Positions 16,155 to 24,567 of a DNA stretch of 64,000 bases are shown in pieces. The position numbers and the translations under genes were made by a program. Source of the DNA: CALMFG01 sp963674805 (GTDB taxonomy: Bacteria; Bacillota; Clostridia; Christensenellales; CALMFG01); NCBI GenBank assembly GCA_963674805.2, contig CAXXNY010000005.1, positions 372,001-436,000 on the forward strand. Direction: 5' to 3'. Within the stretch, counting starts at the first letter, position 1. Each line of letters begins with the position of its first letter. Under the pieces are notes generated by a model. That model saw nothing but the letters and a program-made list of their open reading frames with translations, had not been told where the DNA came from and searched no databases.

Positions 16155-17192
16155 ATGACGATTAAAGTGAGTATTATCGGGTGCACGGGTTATGTGGGTG
16201 AGGAACTCATCCGTCTCGCGCTGACCCATCCCCATATTGAAATCACACATCTGGTGTCCAAAAGCTTTGCGGGGCAGATGCTATCGGAGGTGTATCCAAA
16301 CTTCGGCAAAGCCTTTGATAAGAAGCTTGAGGCATTGGATACAGAAGTGATTGCTAATGACAGCGACGTGGTGTTTACCGCACTGCCGCACGGAGTTTCT
16401 GCCAAAATTTCGGCCGAACTCTCTGAACGCGGCGTTAAGGTCATAGATCTAAGCGGCGATTTCCGCTATGACGATGTAAGTGTGTATGAAGCGTGGTATA
16501 AAGTTGAACACCAGGCCAAAAATTTCAATGACATTGCGGTTTATGGAATGTGTGAATTATATACTGAACAGATCGCAAAGGCAGAACTGGTGGCGAATCC
16601 CGGCTGTTATACGACCGGCGCAATTCTTCCGGTTTATCCGTTATTAAAGGCGGACATCATTAATCCGGAAGGGATTATCATTGATGCAAAATCCGGCGTC
16701 AGCGGAGCGGGCAGAAAAGAAAGTCTGGCGCTGTCGTTTAGTGAAACGCATGAGAGTTTCAAGGCATACGGCTTAGCCACACACCGGCATACGTCCGAGA
16801 TTGAGCAGGAGTTGTCCAAGGCCGCGGGGCAGGATATTATCGTCTCATTTACGCCGCACCTGCTACCCATTAAACGCGGCATATTGGAGACTATTTACGC
16901 AACACTTAAAGACGGTGTGACAAGGGAAGATATCATTACGGCATATGCATGCTATGATGAAAAGCCGTTTGTCCATGTCATGGAAAAAGGGCTGCCTGAG
17001 ATTAAGCACGTTGCCGGATCAAACAGCATCAAGATCGGGTTCGCGATTGACCAGCGGCTGAACCGGTTAATCGTCGTATCAGCGCTGGATAACTTAGTTA
17101 AAGGAGCTGGCGGACAGGCGATACAGAACATGAATGTGATGTTCGGATTAAAAGAAACGGAAGGATTAACCCCTGTCGGGTTATATTTATAG
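16155..17192 (+). CDS. argC: N-acetyl-gamma-glutamyl-phosphate reductase
   Basis: 345 residues. NADPH-dependent reduction of N-acetylglutamyl phosphate to the semialdehyde, third step of arginine synthesis. N-terminal Rossmann motif GCTGYVGEELIRL, the catalytic cysteine in NPGCYTTGAILP (Cys150 region) and the downstream H-x-HTSEIEQEL block are all present. It is the first gene of argC-argB-argD-argF-GNAT, with short gaps of 3-10 bases, driven by the ArgR-like promoter upstream. Confidence 0.97.
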   Translation: MTIKVSIIGCTGYVGEELIRLALTHPHIEITHLVSKSFAGQMLSEVYPNFGKAFDKKLEALDTEVIANDSDVVFTALPHGVSAKISAELSERGVKVIDLSGDFRYDDVSVYEAWYKVEHQAKNFNDIAVYGMCELYTEQIAKAELVANPGCYTTGAILPVYPLLKADIINPEGIIIDAKSGVSGAGRKESLALSFSETHESFKAYGLATHRHTSEIEQELSKAAGQDIIVSFTPHLLPIKRGILETIYATLKDGVTREDIITAYACYDEKPFVHVMEKGLPEIKHVAGSNSIKIGFAIDQRLNRLIVVSALDNLVKGAGGQAIQNMNVMFGLKETEGLTPVGLYL

Positions 17193-17201
17193 GATAAAAG
17201 A

Positions 17202-18065
17202 ATGGAAAAATATATTGAAAAAGCGGGCATACTGATCGAAGCACTCCCGTACATCCAGACATTGTATGGCAAGACGGTCGTGGTTAAATACGGCGGTTCG
17301 GCGATGCTGTCCGAGGATTTAACCGAAAAAATATTACAGGATATCACGCTGTTAAAGTTCGTCGGTATGAAACCGATTGTGGTGCACGGCGGCGGCGGGG
17401 AAATCAATAAAATGTTAAGCAAGCTTGAAATCGAAGCGAAATTTGAGAATGGCCTGCGGGTCACCGACAAGGATACCATGGACGTGGTCCAGATGGTGCT
17501 GACCGGGAATATTAATAAATCGATTGTTTCCAAGCTGAACGTTCTGGGCGCAAAGGCCATCGGGCTTTGCGGCAAGGATGCCAACTTAATTACGGCTAAA
17601 AAGCTGGTCACCAAAACAGGGACAGATCTCGGATTCGTCGGCGAAGTAACCAAGGTGAACACTAAGCTGCTGGACCTGTTAACCAGCGATGAATATATTC
17701 CGGTAATCGCGCCGATCGGAACGGACGAAAAAGGGAATACCTATAACATCAACGCAGATACGGTTGCCGGAGAGATTGCGGCTGCGCTGAAAGCCGAAAA
17801 GCTGATTTTCCTCACAGATATCGACGGCATACGTAAAGATGAAAACGACCCTAAATCGCTGATTAATATCATCAGTGAACAGGAAATTATGGATATGATC
17901 AAAAACGGCGAAATCGCGGGAGGTATGCTGCCTAAAGTTGACGGGTGTATCAAGGCCCTCAACAGCGGCGTCAACAGAACGCACATCTTAAACGGCACAA
18001 TCGCACACCCAATTATCCTTGAAATTTTCACGGATTCGGGTATCGGCACCATGGTTTATCAATAG
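17202..18065 (+). CDS. argB: Acetylglutamate kinase
   Basis: 287 residues, amino-acid kinase fold. It phosphorylates N-acetylglutamate. Key segments: VVKYGGSAM near the N terminus, the glycine loop VHGGGGEIN and the C-terminal IAGGMLPKVDGC (substrate and ATP binding). The N-terminal helix (MEKYIEKAGILIEALPYI) is the type linked to hexameric, arginine-inhibited enzymes, so feedback inhibition is plausible. Confidence 0.97.
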   Translation: MEKYIEKAGILIEALPYIQTLYGKTVVVKYGGSAMLSEDLTEKILQDITLLKFVGMKPIVVHGGGGEINKMLSKLEIEAKFENGLRVTDKDTMDVVQMVLTGNINKSIVSKLNVLGAKAIGLCGKDANLITAKKLVTKTGTDLGFVGEVTKVNTKLLDLLTSDEYIPVIAPIGTDEKGNTYNINADTVAGEIAAALKAEKLIFLTDIDGIRKDENDPKSLINIISEQEIMDMIKNGEIAGGMLPKVDGCIKALNSGVNRTHILNGTIAHPIILEIFTDSGIGTMVYQ

Positions 18066-18074
18066 GAGCGTTCT

Positions 18075-19268
18075 ATGAACTTTAATACAATTAAGAAAAT
18101 CGAAAACGAGCATTTTGTTGATGTGTTCTCGCGGCTTGACATTTGTTTGGTTAGCGGAGAAGGCGTGACACTTACCGACACCGAGGGGAAGTCCTATATC
18201 GATTTCTTGAGCGGGATTGCGGTGAACTGTCTGGGTTACAGCGACGACGGATTTAAAACAGCGCTGAAAACCCAGATTGACAAGCTGATGCACACATCGA
18301 ATTACTTTTATATTGAAAGCCAGTCCGAACTGGTGGAAGCGCTGTGTGAGGCCTCCGGATACGACCGCGTGTTTATCTCAAACAGCGGAGCGGAAGCGGT
18401 GGAAGCCGCCATGAAGCTGGCGCGTAAGTACTTTTATAACAAAGGGGCGAACAAGCCTAAGATCATTACGGTTGAAGGGAGTTTCCACGGCAGGACGCTG
18501 GCGACCCTGGCCGCTACCGGACAGGAGAAGTTCCACAAACCCTTTATGCCGCCTGCGGCGGTATTCACACATGTGCCGGTCAGCGATATCGAAGCGCTGA
18601 AAGCCGCGATCGACGATGAAACCTGTGCGGTGATGATCGAACCGGTCATCGGCGAGGGCGGCGTCATCCCGATGAGCGCTGATTATTATCAGGCAGTACG
18701 CGACCTCTGTGATCAAAACAGTATTTTGATGATAGCGGATGAGATTCAGACCGGAGCCGGACGCTGCGGCACGTTTTTGGCATCACAAGGTTACGGCGTA
18801 AAACCGGACATCGTGGTGCTGGCGAAATCCTTGGGCAACGGACTGCCGATCGGCGCAATGCTGGCGACCGAAGATGCGGCATCGGGCTTTACAAAAGGCG
18901 ACCACGGCTCAACCTTCGGCGGGAATCACTTAGCCTGCACGGGCGCGGCCTATGTGGTAAAAAAATTGATCAGCACAGACGTTATGGCGCAGAACAAAGC
19001 TAAAGGAGAATACTTCTTAAACAAGCTGAATGCATTAAACAAGTATCCGCAGGTAAAAGACGTCAGGGGATGCGGACTGATGCTGGGCGTCGAACTTTAC
19101 AATGATTATCCGGCAAAGGATTACCAGCTGAAACTGCTGGACAAAGGGTTTATCACGGCGACTGCCGGATGCAATACCCTGAGGTTTCTGCCGCCGTATA
19201 TCATTAAGACCGCGCATATCGATGCGGTCACAGACGCTCTGGAAGCGATTTTAAAAGAACAGGCATAA
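18075..19268 (+). CDS. argD: Acetylornithine aminotransferase
   Basis: 397 residues, class III PLP aminotransferase. It transaminates N-acetylglutamate semialdehyde to N-acetylornithine. Visible motifs: SNSGAEAVEAAMKLARKY, GSFHGRTLATLAATG, IADEIQTGAGRCG and the PLP-lysine region LAKSLGNGLPIGAM, followed by GDHGSTFGGN. Third gene of the arginine operon. Confidence 0.96.
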   Translation: MNFNTIKKIENEHFVDVFSRLDICLVSGEGVTLTDTEGKSYIDFLSGIAVNCLGYSDDGFKTALKTQIDKLMHTSNYFYIESQSELVEALCEASGYDRVFISNSGAEAVEAAMKLARKYFYNKGANKPKIITVEGSFHGRTLATLAATGQEKFHKPFMPPAAVFTHVPVSDIEALKAAIDDETCAVMIEPVIGEGGVIPMSADYYQAVRDLCDQNSILMIADEIQTGAGRCGTFLASQGYGVKPDIVVLAKSLGNGLPIGAMLATEDAASGFTKGDHGSTFGGNHLACTGAAYVVKKLISTDVMAQNKAKGEYFLNKLNALNKYPQVKDVRGCGLMLGVELYNDYPAKDYQLKLLDKGFITATAGCNTLRFLPPYIIKTAHIDAVTDALEAILKEQA

Positions 19269-19278
19269 GGAGAAAATT

Positions 19279-20235
19279 ATGAGTATTATTACATATCAAC
19301 CGACAACAGAATTTGCACCCAAGCACTGTGTTGGGTTATCGGATTATACGAAGGACGACATCTACCGTGTATTGAAGTTAGCGCTTGGATTAAAACAGCG
19401 CCAGAAACACGGGATTGCGCACAAACACCTTGAAGGCAAGGTGCTGGCAATGATTTTTGCAAAACGTTCAACACGGACGCGCGTATCGTTCCAGACCGGC
19501 ATATTCCAGCTGGGCGGGACCGGATTGTTCCTGTCGTCGGATGACTTGCAGCTGGGCCGCGGCGAAACCATCGGGGACACTGCAAAGGTATTATCCAGCA
19601 TGTGCGACGGGATTATGATCCGTACATTCGACCACAGTGATGTACTGGAACTGGCGGCGAATTCAAGCGTTCCCGTGATTAACGGCCTGACCGACCTGCT
19701 GCACCCCTGCCAGGCGCTGGCGGATGTATTGACTTTCTTTGAGGTCAAAGGGGATTTCGCGGGCAAGAAACTCGCGTATGTGGGCGACGGGAATAACGTG
19801 GCGCATTCGCTTTTAATTGCGTGCGCTAAAATCGGCCTCAATATCAGCATAGGCTGTCCTGAAGCGCATATGCCGGATAAGGCAATCGTCAAGCAGGCGA
19901 TGGAAGCGGCGGAAAAAACCGGCGCCAGGATTAAAATTACAAATGACCCGAAAAAAGCCGTCGAAGGCGCGGATGCAGTCTATACCGATGTATGGGCCAG
20001 CATGGGCGAAGAAGCCGAAGCAGAAGAAAAACACAGCATCTTAAAGCAATACCAGGTGAACAGCGAACTGATGGCGTGCGCAAACGAAAAAGCGGTGTTC
20101 ATGCACTGCCTGCCGGCGCACCGCGAAGAAGAAGTCACCGGCGAGGTAATGGATGGGCCGGCAAGCGTCGTGTTTGAACAGGCGGAGAACCGTCTGCATG
20201 TCCAAAAAGCGCTGATGACGCTGCTGATGGGGTAA
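19279..20235 (+). CDS. argF: Ornithine carbamoyltransferase
   Basis: 318 residues. It joins carbamoyl phosphate and ornithine to citrulline. The carbamoyl-phosphate loop KRSTRTRVSF, the HPCQALADVLT segment and the ornithine-specific HCLPAHR motif identify it as OTC rather than an acetylornithine transcarbamylase. It follows argD by ten bases. Confidence 0.97.
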   Translation: MSIITYQPTTEFAPKHCVGLSDYTKDDIYRVLKLALGLKQRQKHGIAHKHLEGKVLAMIFAKRSTRTRVSFQTGIFQLGGTGLFLSSDDLQLGRGETIGDTAKVLSSMCDGIMIRTFDHSDVLELAANSSVPVINGLTDLLHPCQALADVLTFFEVKGDFAGKKLAYVGDGNNVAHSLLIACAKIGLNISIGCPEAHMPDKAIVKQAMEAAEKTGARIKITNDPKKAVEGADAVYTDVWASMGEEAEAEEKHSILKQYQVNSELMACANEKAVFMHCLPAHREEEVTGEVMDGPASVVFEQAENRLHVQKALMTLLMG

Positions 20236-20238
20236 AAG

Positions 20239-20757
20239 ATGGAATCCATACAGCTGAGAAGTGCAGCCGTTTCGGACGCTGAAGCCGTCTATCAGCTGAC
20301 GCAGAAGTCTTTTCACGCCTATGCGGAAAAAATTCTGAAGGACGGCAGGCTGGAAGCGCTGGACGAAACAATAGATGACGTAATCAAAGATATTGAGAAC
20401 AAGCGTGTAATCGTATGCGAAATGGATGGCGAAATCGTCGGCAGCGTCAGGTTTGATGTGTTGGATAAGCATATTGCCTATCTGACCCGCTTCGGCATTG
20501 ACCCGGATATCCAGTCGCTGGGACTGGGCAGCCTGCTGATCGAAAAAGTGACACAGGAATGCATTAACCTCGGCGTTAAAGCCATCACGCTTTTTACCGC
20601 GTCCAAGATGACATCCACCGTGGCGTTTTATTTGAAACACGGTTATTATGTACACAACATTACCCGGGACCGCGGTTATATCCGCGCGTTTCTGGTCAAA
20701 GAGCTTGTACCGATGGATGAGTTGTTTGATTATGAGGCGATTGTAAAACAGAAATAA
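20239..20757 (+). CDS. GNAT family N-acetyltransferase at the end of the arg operon
   Basis: 172 residues with the GNAT fold: acetyl-CoA loop PDIQSLGLGSLLIEKV (about 94-109) and the C-terminal FYLKHGYY motif. It starts three bases after argF and shares its terminator, so it is part of the arginine operon. No argJ or argA is visible in the window, so this protein could be a short N-acetylglutamate synthase supplying the first acetylation step; several bacteria use such short enzymes. An unrelated acetyltransferase role cannot be excluded from sequence alone. Confidence 0.8.
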   Translation: MESIQLRSAAVSDAEAVYQLTQKSFHAYAEKILKDGRLEALDETIDDVIKDIENKRVIVCEMDGEIVGSVRFDVLDKHIAYLTRFGIDPDIQSLGLGSLLIEKVTQECINLGVKAITLFTASKMTSTVAFYLKHGYYVHNITRDRGYIRAFLVKELVPMDELFDYEAIVKQK

Positions 20758-20784
20758 AAAAGCCGGCATCTGCCGGCTTTTATT
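20757..20784. terminator. Bidirectional terminator between the arg operon and the HAD gene
   Basis: AAAAAGCCGGCA / TGCCGGCTTTTA, a strong GC stem with a two-base loop and A/T flanks on both sides. Confidence 0.85.
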
Positions 20785-21432
20785 TTATACGCTTGGATTT
20801 AATACATAATCATCGATGATTTCGGTAATCTCGCTCGGCTGGCTGGCGATATAATCCGGATTCTCTTTTTCAAGATGAATCAGGTCGTCAAATCCCCAGG
20901 AAGCGGCAATCACCTTGATATTCGCCTTTTTACATGCGTGAATGTCGCGCACTTCATCACCCACATAAAGCACTTCATCGGATTTCAGCTTGCGCTCTTT
21001 CATAAAACTCTTGATAAAGCGGTGCTTGTTAAATAAGCGCTGTGCCGAAATGATATTCTCAAAATAGTCCAGCTTATAGGTATCCAGCAGGTGCCGGATA
21101 TTATCCTGGGAGTTGCTGGAAATAATCGACATGCTAAAGCCGCGTTCATGAAGCTCTTCGATCAGATCGATAATACCGTCAAAAAAAGTGATTGACCCAA
21201 TCCTGCGCATGAACGCAAGACATCCTTCGATTGAATACTGCGGAATCTGGTACCACTTTACGCCGAGCTCTTTAATCGCGTCTTTTATCGGGATACTGCT
21301 CAAATGTGCATATTGTTCGGGGGTAAAAAGCGGAAGTCCGAATTTCTCACACACGTCATTTGCGACGTGGAAGAACACATCTTCCGAATCCGCCAAGGTC
21401 CCGTCGAAATCAAAAATAATATGTTTAACCAA
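20785..21432 (-). CDS. HAD-superfamily hydrolase, phosphoglycolate phosphatase-like
   Basis: 215 residues. HAD motifs: I, DFDGTLADS (nucleophile Asp); II, SMSIISSNS; III, the Lys before FIKSFMKE; IV, YVGDEVRDIHAC. A helical cap follows motif I, as in the Gph/PpaX group. The probable start is a TTG at 21432, eight bases after AAAGG, giving MVKHIIFDFDG; the ATG at 21441 would overlap that ribosome site. Substrate not determinable. Confidence 0.88.
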   Translation of the reverse strand: MVKHIIFDFDGTLADSEDVFFHVANDVCEKFGLPLFTPEQYAHLSSIPIKDAIKELGVKWYQIPQYSIEGCLAFMRRIGSITFFDGIIDLIEELHERGFSMSIISSNSQDNIRHLLDTYKLDYFENIISAQRLFNKHRFIKSFMKERKLKSDEVLYVGDEVRDIHACKKANIKVIAASWGFDDLIHLEKENPDYIASQPSEITEIIDDYVLNPSV

Positions 21433-21463
21433 AAATAACATCCTTTACTAAAACTTATCCGTC

Positions 21464-21492
21464 ATTATATCAACTTTTTTTTAAGTGTTCAA
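21464..21492 (-). promoter_or_regulatory. Promoter of the HAD hydrolase gene
   Basis: On the minus strand TTGAAC and TATAAT are separated by 17 bases. Confidence 0.75.
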
Positions 21493-21502
21493 CCGAATTT
21501 CA

Positions 21503-21530
21503 TTGCGCAGATGAAAAAAAAGTGTAAACT
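21503..21530 (+). promoter_or_regulatory. Candidate promoter of the YhhN gene
   Basis: TTGCGC and TAAACT with 16-base spacing, about 70 bases before the start codon. Modest match to consensus. Confidence 0.4.
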
Positions 21531-21597
21531 AGAAGAGTAGTAAAAAAGTGCAGGGGCATAAATTTGTGTGATTATATGCGCATTCAGTGAGGTCAGA

Positions 21598-22290
21598 ATG
21601 ATTTATCTTTATTCCGTTTTTGCTATATATGTTATACTTGCGGCGGTCTATATCGCCATGTCGTGCTGTAATGACAGCAAAGGCAGAAGTACGCTTAAAA
21701 TCTGTGTGTCGATTTTATATCTTGTCATCGCAGTTCTGGCTTTTCTGTTGAATACTATTGACGGCAAACTGGTGGCGGGCAAGCACTTTGCCTGGATATT
21801 TTCGGCACTGGCGCTCTGCTTTGCCGGTGATATGGTTATGATGAAACGAGATAATGAGCGCGTGCCGCTGGCCGCACCGATTTTGTTTCTGGCCGCGCAT
21901 CTGGTTTTTCTCGTGTATTTCTCAGTCTATCTGTACATCACCGCCGTATATTGGGTCAGCATCCGGGAACTTGTCATCTTCGGCGCCGGCATTATTATCG
22001 CCGTCATCATGGTTTCCGTTAAATCGCTGGACTTCGGCAGGCGAAAAGCGTTCAATTTCATCTATACGGTCATCGGGTTTGCCATGGTGGCAAAGGCATC
22101 TTCTATGATTGAGTTTATGAACACCAGCGTCTCATGGCCGACCTTTATCGGTGTGCTGTTCTTTGCCGCATCGGATATTCTGTCCCGGATTGAGCATTAC
22201 GGAAACGGGGGGCTGTTTACGCGGGGCACAGCGATGGCGCTCTATTATGCGGGAATGGCGATTTTGCCGCTGGGAATTTATCACGTATAA
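21598..22290 (+). CDS. YhhN family membrane protein (lysoplasmalogenase-like)
   Basis: 230 residues with about eight membrane helices. The family landmarks are an early CFAGDMVMM, a central PILFLAAHLVFLVYF and a late GVLFFAASDILSRI, whose Asp residues match the conserved acidic positions of YhhN/TMEM86. Characterised members hydrolyse lysoplasmalogen, which fits an anaerobe with plasmalogen lipids, but that activity here is inferred. The start is the ATG at 21598, five bases after GAGG; a longer frame upstream has no support. Confidence 0.75.
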   Translation: MIYLYSVFAIYVILAAVYIAMSCCNDSKGRSTLKICVSILYLVIAVLAFLLNTIDGKLVAGKHFAWIFSALALCFAGDMVMMKRDNERVPLAAPILFLAAHLVFLVYFSVYLYITAVYWVSIRELVIFGAGIIIAVIMVSVKSLDFGRRKAFNFIYTVIGFAMVAKASSMIEFMNTSVSWPTFIGVLFFAASDILSRIEHYGNGGLFTRGTAMALYYAGMAILPLGIYHV

Positions 22291-22324
22291 TACAAAACCT
22301 ATGCGCAGCTAAAATATTGAAGCG

Positions 22325-22353
22325 TTGTATTTTAAAAAAACACATGTTATAGT
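22325..22353 (+). promoter_or_regulatory. Promoter of the MATE-flavodoxin operon
   Basis: TTGTAT and TATAGT with 17-base spacing; the -10 is extended (TGTTATAGT). Confidence 0.7.
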
Positions 22354-22359
22354 GAGGTT

Positions 22360-22383
22360 GGGCGTAGAAAATGCGCCCTTTTT
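22360..22383 (+). terminator. Hairpin and U-run at the 5' end of the MATE transcript
   Basis: GGGCGTA / TGCGCCC with a GAAAA loop, followed by TTTTT. It begins at the predicted transcription start, so it is either a 5' stabilising hairpin or a very early terminator/attenuator. Confidence 0.5.
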
Positions 22384-22418
22384 ACTTAATGGTTTACGGA
22401 AAAGGATTATTTTAGATT

Positions 22419-23789
22419 ATGGAGCAAAAAAAAGATACATCGTTAAAAATGGGAACAATGCCGATACCACGGCTGGTAGCTGTTATGTCAGCGCCGGCAA
22501 TTTTATCCATGATGGTACAGGCGTTATACAATATTGTGGACTCTATCTTTGTATCGGGGTACAGCCAGGCTGCATTCACGGCGGTTTCGCTTGCATTTCC
22601 GATTCAGATCATTGTTATCGCCATATCAATCGGCCTCGGCGTCGGTATTAATTCAGCGATTTCGCGCCGTCTCGGCGCACGGAACATAGAAGACGCATCC
22701 AACGCGGCAGAACACGGCATTGTCCTTTTCGCAGGATTTAGTGTTATACTGCTGGCGCTTGGATTGTTTGCCGCACGTTATTTCTTCGGTCTGTTTACGG
22801 ACGATACACAGCTGGTGGATTACGGAACGACTTATATCCGCATCATTTTGATATTCTCGTTTGGACGGATGCTCTCTCAGGCGTTTATGAGCATACTACA
22901 AGGTTCCGGCAATATGGTCATTCCGATGGTCGGGCATCTGATGGGCGCAATAACCAATATTATTTTGGACCCGATCTTAATTTTCGGTACGGTCTTCAAT
23001 ATTCGCTTTTGCGAGCCGATGGGCATTAAAGGCGCGGCGATCGCAACCGTTATCGGGCAGATGGTCACCATGGTTTTCTTAATTGCCATGTTTTTTTCGC
23101 ATGACCATGTAATTAAGTTAAACTTAAAAGCATTCAAACCAAACAAGCAGATTGCCGGAGGCATTCTGGCGGTCGGGCTTCCGGCGATGCTGGCACAGGC
23201 CATCATGTCACTGATGGTATCGGGTATCAACTGGATACTATCCGGAATCAGCATTGCGGCGGTCACGGTTATGGGCGCGTATTTTAAAATCAACTCGCTG
23301 GTTTTCATGCCGATCTTCGGGTTTGCGACCGGAGTGATGCCGATTGCGGGGTATAATTTCGGCGCGAACAATAAGGCGCGGTTTAAGCAGACGGTCAAAG
23401 TCGGGGCCATGTTCGCCGTACCGATTGCTGTTGTCGGGTCGGTGCTGTTTCTTGCGATACCCGATGTTTTGCTTAAAATGTTCAGTTTATCCGATGAAGT
23501 GATGCGTCTTGGCGCACGGGCATTCCGAATCTTCGGTTCGGCATTCCCGATTGTGGCGATAACGATTATCCTGTCTTCAACCATGCAGGCAATCGGAAAA
23601 GCATACATCAGTATGATCACAAGCCTGATGCGCGGGATTATTATTCTTCTGCCGCTGTCGTATCTGTTTTTAACGCTTTTCGGTGTCGAGAATGCGTGGT
23701 TCGCCAGTCCAATTTCCGAGATTTTCGGTATCACCTATCTTGGATTAAACTATAGAAAAGTAATCAGGAAATGGGAACCAACGTTATAG
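22419..23789 (+). CDS. MATE family efflux transporter
   Basis: 456 residues with 12 predicted membrane helices in two similar halves. N-terminal motif PRLVAVMSAPAILSMMVQAL, then YNIVDSIFVSG and GLGVGINSAISRRLGA, typical of MATE exporters of the DinF/NorM-like clostridial kind. These move cationic drugs or metabolites out using Na+ or H+. It is followed by a flavodoxin-like gene 14 bases downstream, likely cotranscribed. Substrate unknown. Confidence 0.92.
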   Translation: MEQKKDTSLKMGTMPIPRLVAVMSAPAILSMMVQALYNIVDSIFVSGYSQAAFTAVSLAFPIQIIVIAISIGLGVGINSAISRRLGARNIEDASNAAEHGIVLFAGFSVILLALGLFAARYFFGLFTDDTQLVDYGTTYIRIILIFSFGRMLSQAFMSILQGSGNMVIPMVGHLMGAITNIILDPILIFGTVFNIRFCEPMGIKGAAIATVIGQMVTMVFLIAMFFSHDHVIKLNLKAFKPNKQIAGGILAVGLPAMLAQAIMSLMVSGINWILSGISIAAVTVMGAYFKINSLVFMPIFGFATGVMPIAGYNFGANNKARFKQTVKVGAMFAVPIAVVGSVLFLAIPDVLLKMFSLSDEVMRLGARAFRIFGSAFPIVAITIILSSTMQAIGKAYISMITSLMRGIIILLPLSYLFLTLFGVENAWFASPISEIFGITYLGLNYRKVIRKWEPTL

Positions 23790-23803
23790 AAAGAGGTGCA
23801 AAA

Positions 23804-24304
23804 ATGAAAACCTGTATCGCATATTTTTCAAAAGAAGGCAATACAAAAGGTGCGGTCGAATATCTGGCGGAGAAAATCGGTGCGGATTTGATTTGTCTGC
23901 GTGATGATAAGGGCTACCGTGGATTTTTCGGATTTATGAGAGGCGGGTTTATGTCTGCAACCGGCAGATGTGAAAAACTCGATCCGGATATTTATCAGAA
24001 AATAGAAGGGTATAAGCGGATTATTCTGGCTGACCCGGTATGGGCGGGGAAGACAACGCCCATGATTAATGCTGTGCTTAAAAATGCGGATTTAAGCGGC
24101 AAAGAGATATATGCCATCACCGTACAGGCAGATCCCGCATTCGGCGGATTCAGCGAGCGTGAAGCGTACTATCAAAAGATGATTGCGGAAAGAGGCGGCA
24201 AGTGCGGCGGATGTTTCCCGCTGCTGGGGAACGGCCCCGGGAAAGCGCCGAAAACGCGTGACGAAATAGCGGCACAGGTGGACGCAAAAATATCTATCAA
24301 ATAA
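23804..24304 (+). CDS. Flavodoxin family protein
   Basis: 166 residues starting KTCIAYFSKEGNTKGAVEYL, where SKEGNTK is the FMN phosphate-binding loop. Further flavin contacts are likely around DPVWAGKTTPMI and the TVQADPAFGG region. It resembles the flavodoxin-like NAD(P)H dehydrogenase group rather than a short electron-carrier flavodoxin. The ATG follows AAGAGGTG. Its operon partner is a MATE exporter. The redox partner is unknown; a nitroreductase-like gene lies just downstream behind a separate promoter. Confidence 0.85.
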   Translation: MKTCIAYFSKEGNTKGAVEYLAEKIGADLICLRDDKGYRGFFGFMRGGFMSATGRCEKLDPDIYQKIEGYKRIILADPVWAGKTTPMINAVLKNADLSGKEIYAITVQADPAFGGFSEREAYYQKMIAERGGKCGGCFPLLGNGPGKAPKTRDEIAAQVDAKISIK

Positions 24305-24309
24305 CCACC

Positions 24310-24338
24310 TTGACAAACATACCCTTAGCCAATAAGAT
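24310..24338 (+). promoter_or_regulatory. Promoter of the leader/ncRNA region
   Basis: A perfect TTGACA and a TAAGAT are separated by 17 bases, directly after the flavodoxin stop codon. Predicted transcription start near 24345. Confidence 0.65.
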
Positions 24339-24344
24339 ATAATG

Positions 24345-24496
24345 GGGTGGGAGTTGAAGTTATTTCCGGCCCGCGTAATAATATTTGTTCCGGAATACCG
24401 GAATAAATATGCGTTTACACAATACTCTTATATTACTAGTTTACTTTGTTTTCGGCTTATCTCACATCTTCTGATCGTGGAATAAGCCTTTTTTTT
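24345..24496 (+). ncRNA. Candidate leader RNA or small RNA upstream of the nitroreductase
   Basis: About 150 bases with no convincing reading frame, starting at a good promoter and ending in an intrinsic terminator. It contains a 13-pair hairpin (24381-24393 with 24398-24410, loop AATA, one G-T pair). It could be a riboswitch/attenuator for the nitroreductase at 24568 or an independent small RNA. I do not recognise it as a known riboswitch class. Confidence 0.45.
24454..24496 (+). terminator. Intrinsic terminator in the nitroreductase leader
   Basis: GGCTTAT (24454-24460) pairs with ATAAGCC (24482-24488), with an inner CAC/GTG helix, followed by eight T residues. It ends 71 bases before the nitroreductase start. 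Confidence 0.8.
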
Positions 24497-24567
24497 GATA
24501 TTCGATTTGAAAAACCGACTTACTTGTGTTAGGTTGAATTCATAATGAAAGGACGGTTTAAACTGAT

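Noticed and set aside
22877..23734. 285-codon open frame on the minus strand opposite the MATE gene
   Set aside because: Antisense of a hydrophobic membrane protein; composition mirrors the real gene and there is no start signal.
24345..24496. tRNA or T-box in the nitroreductase leader
   Set aside because: No T-loop/anticodon arrangement and no T-box bulge motif; the downstream gene is not an amino-acid gene.
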